Assembly (NCBI RefSeq): GCF_001640025.1
Contig: NC_031674.1
Location: 186,001 to 250,000, forward strand
Direction of reading: 5' to 3'
DNA from: Sugiyamaella lignohabitans
Lineage: Eukaryota > Ascomycota > Dipodascomycetes > Dipodascales > Trichomonascaceae
DNA length: 64,000 bases
Below, in pieces: positions 41,499 through 50,923 of this stretch; positions within the stretch are counted from its first letter, which is position 1, and every line of letters begins with the position of its first letter. The notes below the pieces were generated by a model that saw nothing but the letters and a program-made list of their open reading frames with translations, had not been told where the DNA came from and made no database searches. The position numbers were made by a program, and so were the translations under genes.

Positions 41499-43136
41499 TT
41501 AATTCTTCTCAGGGGCTTGACCGTCAACTACAACAACAGTAGCATCGTTGGCACTGTTCTCGAGTTCTCTAGCTCTGAGCATCTCAATCAAAGCCTCATC
41601 AGTCAAAAGATAGGTTCTTCTACCCTTGATGAACCAGAAGGCAAGGGCAATAACCATCATGACACCGAATACAGCAATAGCGTAATTCATGTCAGCAGGA
41701 GCAGGATCAGGGCCACCAGGGAAAAAGAAGAATACTGTGGTAACACAGCAATAGATAATACTGACAATGTTACAGAACATTCCATATCTGCCCAAGTGGA
41801 AGGGTCCAGGAGTGAGCTTGTCACGACCAACAAGGACTAATGCAGCAATGGGCATACCATATGAAATGGTAAGGGCAATGGTACTAACACTGAGAATGGC
41901 CTCCAAAACAGTAGATGCAAAGAGGTAAAGGACACCAACAACAGCAATAATGACACCCTGAGCCCAGAGAGATCTGGCAGGAACGTGCCAGTAAGTGTCA
42001 ACATGAGCAAAGTACTGACTGAATGGCAATCCACCATCTCTAGCAAAACCCCAGGTAAGTCTGGAAGCGGTAGTAGCAACACTGACACCTTGACCCAATC
42101 CGTTGAAAACGAAAATGGACAACAAGGCAGCACCTCCTTGAACACCAACAGTGTCAGTAAGCAACTGCATAAAAGGAAGACCAGTGGGTGAGTTGAGAAT
42201 AGAATCAAGGTCTTGAATGCAGAACAAACACACAACCATAAAAATACCACCAGTAATAGCTCCCATAATGACAGCCAAGTAGATAACTCTGGGGGCATTG
42301 ACTCTTGGAGAGGGGATTTCCTCAACCATGTGGATGACACTATCAAAAGCAGTCAAACCATAAGCAGCTTGAAGAAGACCAGTAAACCAGACAACACCAT
42401 CGGGCCAGCCGGTCTCATTCAACCACTTGCCAAAAACAAATCCAGCAGTTTGGAAGTGCTTGTCATGGTGGACACCAACTGCAATCAGCATGGCCAAGGA
42501 AAAGATGACAAACAACATGGTAAATTGAATACCGACAACGTTGTTGAACCAAGCAAGGAAGTTATCCTTACGACAAGCAAGAACGTTGGTCAAAGTGAAG
42601 ACTACTGTGATTCCAACATAAACAAGGAACTGGACCCAACCCTCCGAAGCGCCAGCCCAGTCGTTGTCGAACATGACCTTGATGCCAAGAATAAAATTGG
42701 TCATGAAAGCAATCTGAGAAGCGGTAAGAGTCCACCATCCGAAGGTGTTAATCCAAGCGCAGATATAAGAGGAGAATCTTCCGGCAGGAGTATTCCAAAG
42801 ACGGTGGATCCAATAAGCTTGGCCAAGGGCAGTAGGCATACTGGAGCAAAGCTCACCAAGAGACACAGCAACACAGATGTTACAGATAGTCACAAGAGCC
42901 AGTCCCCAAAGAATAGCAATGGAACCACCATTTTGTAAACCACTCATCAAATCTTGAGCGAAGGTGGCCCAAGTTCCAAGAACACTAAATGCCAGAGCCA
43001 ACATACTCCACATGCTAAACTGACGAGGGAGTTCTTGGGCGTGGCCCATATCCGCCAAGTCAAAAGCATCGAGCTTCTGCTGTTGGCCCGAACGAAGGGA
43101 CTCAACCGAGAGTCTCTTCTTTTCTTCTTCAACCAT
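41499..43136 (-). CDS. APC-family amino acid/choline permease (ACT type)
   Basis: 545 residues, 12 predicted TM helices, of the fungal ACT group that contains Hnm1 (choline), Uga4 (GABA) and Bio5. Conserved blocks: FSMWSMLALAFSVLGTW at TM1, GELCSSMPTALGQAYW, HMVEEIPSPRVNAPR between TM6 and TM7, FARDGGLPFSQ and PVPARS-like VPARSLW. NETGW and the IQDLDSILNSPTG block are shared with Hnm1, but substrate cannot be fixed. A longer frame starts at an ATG at 43298 (599 aa), yet a TATATAAA box lies between the two ATGs at 43228-43235. I therefore take the ATG at 43136. The extra 54 residues have no family match and look like translated leader. Confidence 0.87.
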   Translation of the reverse strand: MVEEEKKRLSVESLRSGQQQKLDAFDLADMGHAQELPRQFSMWSMLALAFSVLGTWATFAQDLMSGLQNGGSIAILWGLALVTICNICVAVSLGELCSSMPTALGQAYWIHRLWNTPAGRFSSYICAWINTFGWWTLTASQIAFMTNFILGIKVMFDNDWAGASEGWVQFLVYVGITVVFTLTNVLACRKDNFLAWFNNVVGIQFTMLFVIFSLAMLIAVGVHHDKHFQTAGFVFGKWLNETGWPDGVVWFTGLLQAAYGLTAFDSVIHMVEEIPSPRVNAPRVIYLAVIMGAITGGIFMVVCLFCIQDLDSILNSPTGLPFMQLLTDTVGVQGGAALLSIFVFNGLGQGVSVATTASRLTWGFARDGGLPFSQYFAHVDTYWHVPARSLWAQGVIIAVVGVLYLFASTVLEAILSVSTIALTISYGMPIAALVLVGRDKLTPGPFHLGRYGMFCNIVSIIYCCVTTVFFFFPGGPDPAPADMNYAIAVFGVMMVIALAFWFIKGRRTYLLTDEALIEMLRARELENSANDATVVVVDGQAPEKN

Positions 43137-43227
43137 TTTTAAAAGGTTTTTTGTCGCTATTTTTTTAAAGTTGGAAGCAACAACAACTGGGGTTGATTTT
43201 TTGAATCTATAGACGGTTTTATGACAG

Positions 43228-43235
43228 TTTATATA
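43228..43235 (-). promoter_or_regulatory. TATA box of the APC permease gene
   Basis: TATATAAA on the minus strand, about 92 nt upstream of the chosen ATG at 43136 and downstream of the alternative ATG at 43298. This decides for the shorter protein. Confidence 0.55.
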
Positions 43236-43299
43236 TGATTTTGCTTGATCCTTTTTTGTGTCTTCGACCTCGCAGAATTTTGACCGACAGATCGACATT

Positions 43300-44963
43300 G
43301 GTGGGGGATGAATACCTAACTTAGCTCAGCGGTTATAGTCAAAAGCAATTATCGGGGAGGGGGTAATGCGAGGCAACTGCACCACGGCCGATAACGTTGA
43401 TGATATTGCCATTAGAGGTTTATCTCCACGTCTACTAAAGTTATAGTTAACCGCATATCCATCTGGCTATAACTAGCGATTTGTTCTATTGTCTATTGTT
43501 CCTAGCTTGTTATTTCGCTGTTAACTAGGTTATTTGACATTTGTAAACTGCTCTTTAGCATAGTACATTTTGTAGAGAGTGAAAATTTTTTCTGAAAAAT
43601 CTCAGCCCCCTCCCCCCCGCCGGCCGAGAGTCGGACATGTCTCAGGCTGTAAGAATAGACTATAAAAGTTTTTACTGGATAGCGCTCGATACTCGCACAA
43701 TCTGTTATCTATCCAAGGAAACAGACCCATTCAAAATGCCTCAATATTACCCATAAGCCCGCTTAATCTCCAGAATTCTAACTGTTCATTGGCGGTAAAA
43801 ATCTTTTCGCTCCATGCAATGCATCTAAACACCAAAACAGTGCACTGCGTGAAGATGGCGCCCTGATCTGCAATGAGACGCAGTCAACAGTTTATAGAAG
43901 ATATTTGTCTGAACACAAAGAAACAGCCAATCTCTGTCTAAGTTGAATTTTAACTAGATTAACCTGTGTGAACTTATGAGTTATAGTCCGTTTCCAAAAT
44001 ATTGCTGGTCCCGGATAATAGTACTTAGCGTGATACTGGTTTTATAGGAATCTGTCTATGTATACAGAAAATGCACTTACGCAGATCACTACCTTGTACG
44101 AAGGACCGTTGCATAGATCAGATCCTATTGGTAATAGCTTGCTGTCGTATTACAGCAGTGCAACAGTCTAATGTCGATGTAGTAACTAGTAACGCCTAGT
44201 AAAAAATTTTCCGGCTAAAAGCGAACCGGAAAAACTGTGGAGAAATTTTTCCATGTCGAAAAATTTTTGTGTAGCAGAATATACAATAGATGGGAAATTT
44301 AAATTTTTTAAAAATAAACATTACATGCTGGTTGCTGAAACGCTTTTGGCGAATTCTTTAAGTGGCATAGAATGCACTAAATTCCCTCGGTCATCCCCTC
44401 TTTTCCAACTGGAGTCATTCAGACCAAATAGCCGCTGAACGGGGACATATGTTTTACACATCCGGATCTGCGCCTCGTTTAGACACCGCCACGGTGTGGG
44501 GGGGCTTACCCACAACCTTACAGCGGTACCGGAAGTCTACGAGAGCTCGCTATATACTTCTGGTAACAGATAAAAACGGGCGGTATTATCATTGCGGGGT
44601 AGAACAATGGACCCTGATGGGTTTATATACACGATAAGGATAAATGACGACATAGTCTGGGGAATCCTATGTAATATAATTATTGTTGTCGTCTGCAGTT
44701 AAGGATACTAGGATAAGTGTTCTGTAGGACCTCATCACTTTAATCCATCACGTTCTCAATTGACAGGGCTAATAATGCTCGATGTACTTGAAGTCAATGG
44801 GACTAAGTGGGCTGGGGGCGGCTAAACTGTGACCTCGGACTGTTGGTCCTTAGATGAGCCGCATGAAAGCCTCACTATGTATGTTCACTTGGGTAGTGGA
44901 GGAGAGGGGCTTAACGGTCACATCGCCGAGCAACCTCCACTATAGCTACAGTCGTCCTTAAGA
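43300..44963. other. Gene-free divergent spacer with A/T hairpins
   Basis: About 1.7 kb between the APC permease and the small conserved gene. GATAA motifs occur near 43350-43400 and 43700 (possible nitrogen GATA sites, inference). An 8-bp inverted repeat TTTTCCGG/CCGGAAAA lies at 44207-44233 in a very A/T-rich patch (44200-44315). Short frames (about 60 codons) are not supported. Confidence 0.5.
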
Positions 44964-45419
44964 ATGCCACCCAAAACAAGTGCCGCCGAATTAACAATTC
45001 GTCTCAAGCACAAAAAACAAACCGTACTTTTGATTCTAGCCGGCGGCGTTACTGTCAATGGACTTAAAAAAACGCTGGCTAAAGCATTGAATGAGACCAG
45101 AGGTTCGGATCAAGGGGTCGACGAGGTGGATGATGCTCCAATTCCAAAACCGTCGTTCGAAACTGCCTCGGATGTAGAAGAAGATACTGATAAACAACCT
45201 GGTGCTGAAGAAATTACGGCAAAAATCATAGATGCGAATGACCTAAGAGTTGGTATTCCTGTGGATAAATCTGATTTCAGTAAAGGATTCACTGATATTA
45301 CTGATGCCAAGGGTAATATTGAAGCCAATGGAATTGTTGAGGGTAGCATTCTCGCATTCTGCACTAAGGACGGTGACTTTGAAATTGAAGTGCCATATGA
45401 TGACAATCTAGATGAGTAG
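44964..45419 (+). CDS. Small conserved fungal protein, ubiquitin-like N-terminus
   Basis: 151 residues, acidic, no TM or signal peptide. Residues 9-42 (LTIRLKHKKQTVLLILAGG then VNGLKKTLAKAL) look like a beta-hairpin plus helix of a ubiquitin-like beta-grasp fold. A disordered acidic stretch follows (about 48-80). The C-terminal block has LRVGIPVDKSDFSKGF and GIVEGSILAF, a pattern I recall from uncharacterised proteins of filamentous fungi. I cannot name a S. cerevisiae orthologue or function. It starts at the ATG at 44964 and stands 154 nt upstream of the LYR gene on the same strand. Confidence 0.7.
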   Translation: MPPKTSAAELTIRLKHKKQTVLLILAGGVTVNGLKKTLAKALNETRGSDQGVDEVDDAPIPKPSFETASDVEEDTDKQPGAEEITAKIIDANDLRVGIPVDKSDFSKGFTDITDAKGNIEANGIVEGSILAFCTKDGDFEIEVPYDDNLDE

Positions 45420-45573
45420 ATATAACATATCTGAGTTTGTATATTTATTAGGAACTTTTATTTATTCTTGATCTACCATGGCTCGTGATCGGCATTAAGT
45501 TGTATTTCACCATTGGCATCAAAAGCCGCACATATATTTATTTCGCTCTTGGGCAACAAAAATATACTCGTTA

Positions 45574-46686
45574 ATGCTTATTTCGCACTTTAGACTCCTC
45601 TCGAGTCATAAATATCCAGTTCTTCAGTTATATCGTAGAATCCTTCGCCATGTGCGGAACTGCCCACTGCCGGATCAGGTGTGCATTGAGCTGCAAACTC
45701 AGGCTGGTCGAGTGTTCAGAGAGAACAAGACGATGATGTCTGGTCATATTGCCAAGAATATGGTATTGGAGGGCTATAAATGGGAAAAGATCCTTCGTGA
45801 ATTCATCATAAACCCTAGTGCTGATATGGAACAGCAAATACTGATCGAATTGAAGTATAAACAAGAACAAAATTTGGTGTCGTACGATCGGCCGGCTAAG
45901 GAGAAGAATACTCCTACCAATAGACCACCTCTAGATATGATTAGACGTGACCAGTATAACCAAGCAGCTCTACTTAAATCGGGTGCAAATTCACAAACTC
46001 CAACCAGGTCCTCTCCAATTGTTAATAACTCTCTGGAACTATTCAGGCAAAGACATACTACTTTGATGACTCGCCGAGATAAAACGATTAAACGGTTGGG
46101 AGCACAGCGCTTTATTCCTAGTAGGACCCAGCTGGACCCTTTGTATGTCGATCTCTTCCTATCGCCTCAATATTATAATGAACGATACAACTATCGTATG
46201 GAAATGCGTAAAAGACGAGAAATATCTGCTCCTGGCAAAGTTCGAATTAGTGTTCTTGCCACTCCCAGGGGACCATATTCTTATTTAAAGGTAGCAGGAC
46301 GTTACTCTCAACATAAAGTAAGTCGTGCTCATCATATTTTACGACTCTTAAAAGACAAAAAGTTAGAAAAGCTGAGAGATGTTCAATATATGGTTTCGCT
46401 CGCTGAGGAAGAGGCCAAATGGGATCACGCAATGAATGGTGGCAGTCTGGCGACTCTTAGGGAAGAATGGACAAGTGCTTTTATCACTTATCGCAACAGT
46501 TTGAGCCGGCTACGTGAAAAACAGCGCGAAAGCTTAATATCATACAGATCTGTGCTTAGAACACACAAGGGGTTGTTGGTTAGATCTATGGAACAAAAAC
46601 ACCAAGCTGCAATCAAACGATGGGAAACATATGTTCCACGTGGATTTAAAGCTTGCAAGTTATCTACACTTAGCACCTATTTATAA
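45574..46686 (+). CDS. LYR-motif mitochondrial protein
   Basis: 370 residues. The N-terminus has the Complex1_LYR signature: L19-Y20-R21 followed by RILRHVRNCPL and a downstream FRENK, as in proteins that bind the mitochondrial acyl carrier protein and assist Fe-S or respiratory complex assembly. The rest, unusually long for the family, is Arg/Lys-rich and helical (coiled segments about 245-350), so a role near the mitochondrial ribosome or RNA is conceivable (inference). No partner can be named. It starts at the ATG at 45574. Its stop is only 37 nt from the AMA1 stop on the other strand. Confidence 0.7.
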   Translation: MLISHFRLLSSHKYPVLQLYRRILRHVRNCPLPDQVCIELQTQAGRVFRENKTMMSGHIAKNMVLEGYKWEKILREFIINPSADMEQQILIELKYKQEQNLVSYDRPAKEKNTPTNRPPLDMIRRDQYNQAALLKSGANSQTPTRSSPIVNNSLELFRQRHTTLMTRRDKTIKRLGAQRFIPSRTQLDPLYVDLFLSPQYYNERYNYRMEMRKRREISAPGKVRISVLATPRGPYSYLKVAGRYSQHKVSRAHHILRLLKDKKLEKLRDVQYMVSLAEEEAKWDHAMNGGSLATLREEWTSAFITYRNSLSRLREKQRESLISYRSVLRTHKGLLVRSMEQKHQAAIKRWETYVPRGFKACKLSTLSTYL

Positions 46687-46723
46687 GCTAATCGTTTTAT
46701 CTATTGAAAGTTGTGGGGGAGCT

Positions 46724-48148
46724 TTATCTAATTATGGCACCTAATAATTCGACTCCATCTATCATATCAACGAGCTCACTATTGAAAACTCTTAAAGCTG
46801 ATAGTTCCTGCTTTGTCTCCCAAAGCTTGACAAAGTAAATAAAGCAATGGTGATCCATGACAGCTGCAATAGCAATAATATCCGAGGATATTGGCACTGA
46901 TGAAACTGCGCGATAATTGCGGCTTGGTTTGGTTATTCCCCTTGAAGGGGTACAATTCGGAAAGGAGTATACCAAGACCAAATCAGACCCAAGAAATCCA
47001 AAAGTAGCGGCTATTTTGCGACCATTGGGGGCCCACACCAAAGAAGTAATTTGACCCGGGGTTTCATGCTCTTCTACTAGTATGCCAGAGTTTACGTGCC
47101 AAAACTTCATTGTTCGATCGTTTGTGCCACCACCAGTAGCAAGAATTGGAGAGCATGGACAGAATGCCATCGCCTTGATGGCGGCCTTGTGCTTTCGGGT
47201 GTACTTTAGACTTGGTCGACTCAGGACCGAAATGTCCCATACACTCAATATATTATCATTCTCCCCAGCAGCCAAAAGCTGGCAGTTTGGGCTTATAGCT
47301 ATTCCTGAGAGTCGTTAGTACCATATCTGAAAGAGAAATAGGTGATTCTTACCACAAATTTGACTGGAATGACAACTTAATTCTGCCCTTCTTGAAACAT
47401 AATATTCATCAAAATTGAACCGCTCGATGAGCAAATGGAATATTTTCCCTTTTTCGTCACCGAAGAAAAGGTTGGTAGCATGTCTGTCAGCCTCTTTTGG
47501 AAAAAATGCGATAAACGAGAGAGCATGTTCATGAGTGAACCTTGCTGCTGGCTTCATAGTTCGCATATCGAACAGGCACAAGTGATGGGAACTAGAATAC
47601 GCTACCAATTTTTGGGAAGAAACTGCCACATTTGAAATAGGAGTAAGGGATGTATTTTGTGGTATGAAGTCCCAAGTAATTGGTAACATGTTTTGAGCTG
47701 CGTAGTATCGTTCATGTTCATCGAAATTTCGCCTCTGATCTTCCACTGGGTTATTTGCAAGATTGTCTCTTCCTTCTTCTTCCAGATTAGGTGTATAGGT
47801 ATTGTAGTATATGTTATCTTCAATAGCAATAAGTAGAAACTTGCTTTCTTTTGACCAGCATATTGTATTTGAATAAAAGTCATTGGGGATTTGAAATGAT
47901 ATGTTTATACGGTTGAACGATGTTATTCTGGCCACTGACCTCAAATTTGGTATCCGATTTGGCCCATCAATGACAGAAGGCCAGACTAGATCAAGGGAGT
48001 TTAGTAAAGTAGAATTAAAAATAGATGTGTGGTCATTTTCAGATAGAAAAAAGCTATCGCTGGCACGAGATGTTGTCGAACTAAAGCTGTCTGAAACCGT
48101 AGGTGACGTTGTGAGTGACGGTAAATCTTGATTATCTAGCTCTGCCAT
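46724..48148 (-). CDS. AMA1: Meiotic APC/C activator Ama1, spliced
   Basis: Exons 48148-47353 and 47304-46724 join across a 48-nt intron (GTAAGA, TACTAAC, CAG) to 458 residues. The WD40 propeller of Cdc20/Cdh1 type is seen in LLAAGENDNILSVWD (restored by splicing), KHKAAIKAMAFCP, ILATGGGTNDRTMKFWH and ITSLVWAPNGRKIAATFG. The protein ends in Ile-Arg, the IR tail that docks on the APC/C. The spacing and GGGTNDRT wording favour Ama1 over Cdc20/Cdh1. Ama1 drives meiotic divisions and spore formation. An upstream ATG at 48220 would add 24 residues, partly encoded by an AT-dinucleotide tract (48161-48180), so I prefer 48148. S. cerevisiae Ama1 is 593 residues. Confidence 0.8.
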
Positions 48149-48658
48149 TTGCGTACTATAATATATATATATATATATATTTGTTGTTATGTTGTACCAG
48201 TCTATTTTTTTTTTTTTCATTACGTTTCAACGACATCTTGTGCCGGTGATAATTATGACGAAAGTACATATGCAGGGTCTGTACATATGCAGAACTCTCA
48301 AAAAGGCTTCTCGCTGGCACATTTCTTATAACGTGGCGAATGAATATTAAAGGATAAGCAAATCGGAATGATTACGTCAAGAGATGTCATGTTACACAAA
48401 ATAGATAGATACAAGCCATATCTAATCATGGCTAAGCTATCTGAGAGTGGCAACTTATTTCTGTGCATATGCGCATATGTGCATAACATTCTTAAACACC
48501 TCAGAGTAGTGTTAGCTGTCGTCTTTTGTACGCATTTCTTCCTGATCTTGAACTCTACTTCTTACATATATTCCCAACCCCACAATACTCATCGCCTACT
48601 GCAGTAAGAACAAGAACATCAAGCAAAAAGCTAATTGGCCCCCTTAGTAACTGTCCTC
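48149..48658. other. AMA1 / RTR1 divergent promoter with CATATG repeats
   Basis: 510 nt. It has an (AT)10 tract at 48161-48180, two identical 12-bp copies GTACATATGCAG (48264-48275, 48281-48292) and a 14-bp palindrome CATATGCGCATATG (48466-48479). No gene is seen. Confidence 0.65.
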
Positions 48659-49537
48659 ATGTCTGATACTATATTCTCTATGGATACTGGAGATTCAACA
48701 GCTCACCCCAAATTTGCAACCCAGCAAGACGCAGTAATCAACGGTGTCACCCATAATGTTTCAGCCAATAATAGTCCTTCACAATCTCTAATAGAGATGT
48801 GCAGGATCATAGCCAAATACTCTAAACCAGGATTTCTCTCAGCTGGTGAGGCTTCACAAATACTACTTTCAATTGTGGAATTGATGTCTGATGGTGTTGA
48901 AAGTGATGCTTTAAAGTTCTCTAGCAGGTTTCTGACTGGTTCTGACTACGAAGATATTGTTGTTGAGAGGAATATTCTTCACCGATGTGGGTATCCAATT
49001 TGCGATAAAGATCCTAAAGGTATTCACAAAGCACATCAGATCAATTATAGAACACCGAAGATGATCTTGCCATCTACTTACCTATCCAAATACTGTACCA
49101 AAGAGCATTATCAGGCATCGACTTTTTTTGCTTCCCAATTGTCAGATGCGTCCCTCTTTTCTCGTAAGGATGTCACGTTACTACCTTACGGTGCATCAAC
49201 TGAATATGAACTTCAGATTGCTTTAATGGAGGAGGTGCAAGTATTATCACAGAGCCAGAATCGATCAATGCAAGATATTATTCAGGAATTGAAATCATTG
49301 TCATTGAGTAAACAACAGTCACAAATAGATACATTGCCGTCAACACAACCGCGAAGATACTCGTCGGCGAACCCTGCTGATCCACATCTGGTTGATTTAA
49401 GTGACCAAATCAAAGCATTCAAGATCGTTGAAAGAGATCCATCTATTCCTACCTTAGATGCTGGTGATGAGCCAATAGAAGAGGCTATTGCTTCTGGTGT
49501 GGAAGGATATAATTCGCGGTTTGGACGAAGTGTATGA
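48659..49537 (+). CDS. RTR1: RNA polymerase II CTD phosphatase Rtr1 (RPAP2 family)
   Basis: 292 residues. Rtr1 acts on phosphoserine-5 of the RNAPII C-terminal repeat and in polymerase import. The zinc-binding core is visible: ERNILHRCGYPICDKDP gives Cys-x4-Cys, and STYLSKYCTKEHYQAS gives the Cys-x3-His pair, with ASLFSRKDV just after, as in the family. The N-terminal helical part (about 42-90) matches the RPAP2 fold. The tail is disordered. The frame runs up to a TTG at 48635; the ATG at 48659 is first (another ATG follows 7 codons on). It is divergent from AMA1. Confidence 0.9.
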   Translation: MSDTIFSMDTGDSTAHPKFATQQDAVINGVTHNVSANNSPSQSLIEMCRIIAKYSKPGFLSAGEASQILLSIVELMSDGVESDALKFSSRFLTGSDYEDIVVERNILHRCGYPICDKDPKGIHKAHQINYRTPKMILPSTYLSKYCTKEHYQASTFFASQLSDASLFSRKDVTLLPYGASTEYELQIALMEEVQVLSQSQNRSMQDIIQELKSLSLSKQQSQIDTLPSTQPRRYSSANPADPHLVDLSDQIKAFKIVERDPSIPTLDAGDEPIEEAIASGVEGYNSRFGRSV

Positions 49538-50923
49538 TGATGTGATTGTACTGTGCATCTGTAAATAGTTTACGATTTATTTATTTAATTTATTATTGTC
49601 CTGTGTAACCTTTTTGTTGCGATTGGTTGTATTTTGGTTGCTAGCAAACGGGTTTCTTAAGAATCAATTTCTTGATTTGTTATATCGTAACACGCGAAAA
49701 CATTCTTTGCCGTCTTTCTTTTTTTTCCGTTCCTTTAACCCACATATTCCCAACACTCCGTGAGGATCGCTCATAACCGCAGACCTATAAAAACGACTGA
49801 CCAAAATTAGAACAGGTCTGAATTATCGCGTCACGCTATCTTCGATAATGCACTTATATTTGATAGAAAACTGATGTTGACACCTTTTAGTCGCCGACTC
49901 TAATCTTTATCTGCTCCTGAAACTCCCCGATGCCCCGCTTCTTTACCCCTCGCGGTTTGCTATGTAAATTTTCAATATGTATGATAAGAACAAATTGTGA
50001 GTTTAAAACTTGGCGACTTGCAGATGATACATGCAAACCCCACAGGTATGGTATCTATCACATCCCAAAATGAGCCCCTGAATCTCCGTGTACCCCCATT
50101 GAATTCCTTTTTAAAATCCGCTTGAATCTCCCACTAGTGTCCAAGAGAGAAGATCTCCATCCGTGGGTATGAATGACAGAATGACAATAGTACACAGATG
50201 CGGGGAACTTGCATCAGCTGTACGGCACAATGTGGGGGAATTTCCAAGTGTATCACATTTCGCTGAATCAAAATGTCGAATGTCTGGTGGGCATTTTCTC
50301 CTCTTTTGCTGATAGCGTGAATATTTCTAGCTGTTATATAATTTTCCTTACACTAAATAACAGACATATTTCTATGCTCTGTACTGTGACCAAAAAGGTA
50401 AATATCTTTTAGTATGTAAGGATACAGAAGTTTATCCGGATAATTGTCTCACAATATGCCCCTCCCCTGTTTTCGGGGAATCAATGAGTGGTCCCCGCAC
50501 TTGTCATCCCACGCCATCACCTGTAATTATCTATGTATTGCAATTATTAATTCCTTTTATCCTTGAATTTCCAAATCACACCCCTTGGCAGGGGCCTCCA
50601 TATGATCTCAAGGAAATCTAAGCGGTGATCAGTGACGATCTTGGCTAACAATTGTGGGGTACTACCTGAACTCCAACATATCGTAAATATAGATGGGGGT
50701 AAACTAGCAAATCTTGGCTTTTTTGAAGTGACGATCCTCGCATGGTGTACGGAAAATCAAACGGAATTTTGAAATCTGCATGTACCCCAGGTGCCCAGAA
50801 AATAGTCCTATGGCTATCAGTTCTAGAGCATGAGTTCAGTTATATAGCAAATTTAGAAATATATATAGGACGATGGTTCTCCGGTGATTATCTCTTTTAT
50901 TCTCATCATCTACAAGCCAAAAA
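49538..50923. other. Sugar permease upstream region rich in CCCC/GGGG motifs
   Basis: 1.39 kb without a gene. Mig1/CreA-like boxes are frequent: CCCCGC at 49933 and 50493, GTGGGG at 50232 and 50654, CCCCCAC at 50037 and CCCCAG near 50785. A TATA-like ATATATATA lies at about 50859, some 60 nt before the ATG. This fits a glucose-repressed carbon-source gene (inference). Confidence 0.5.

Noticed and set aside
43137..43298. 54-residue N-terminal extension of the APC permease
   Set aside because: A TATATAAA box lies within it and the encoded peptide has no family character; treated as promoter/leader.
50209..50412. 67-codon frame upstream of the sugar permease
   Set aside because: Non-ATG start inside a promoter-like region; no motif.
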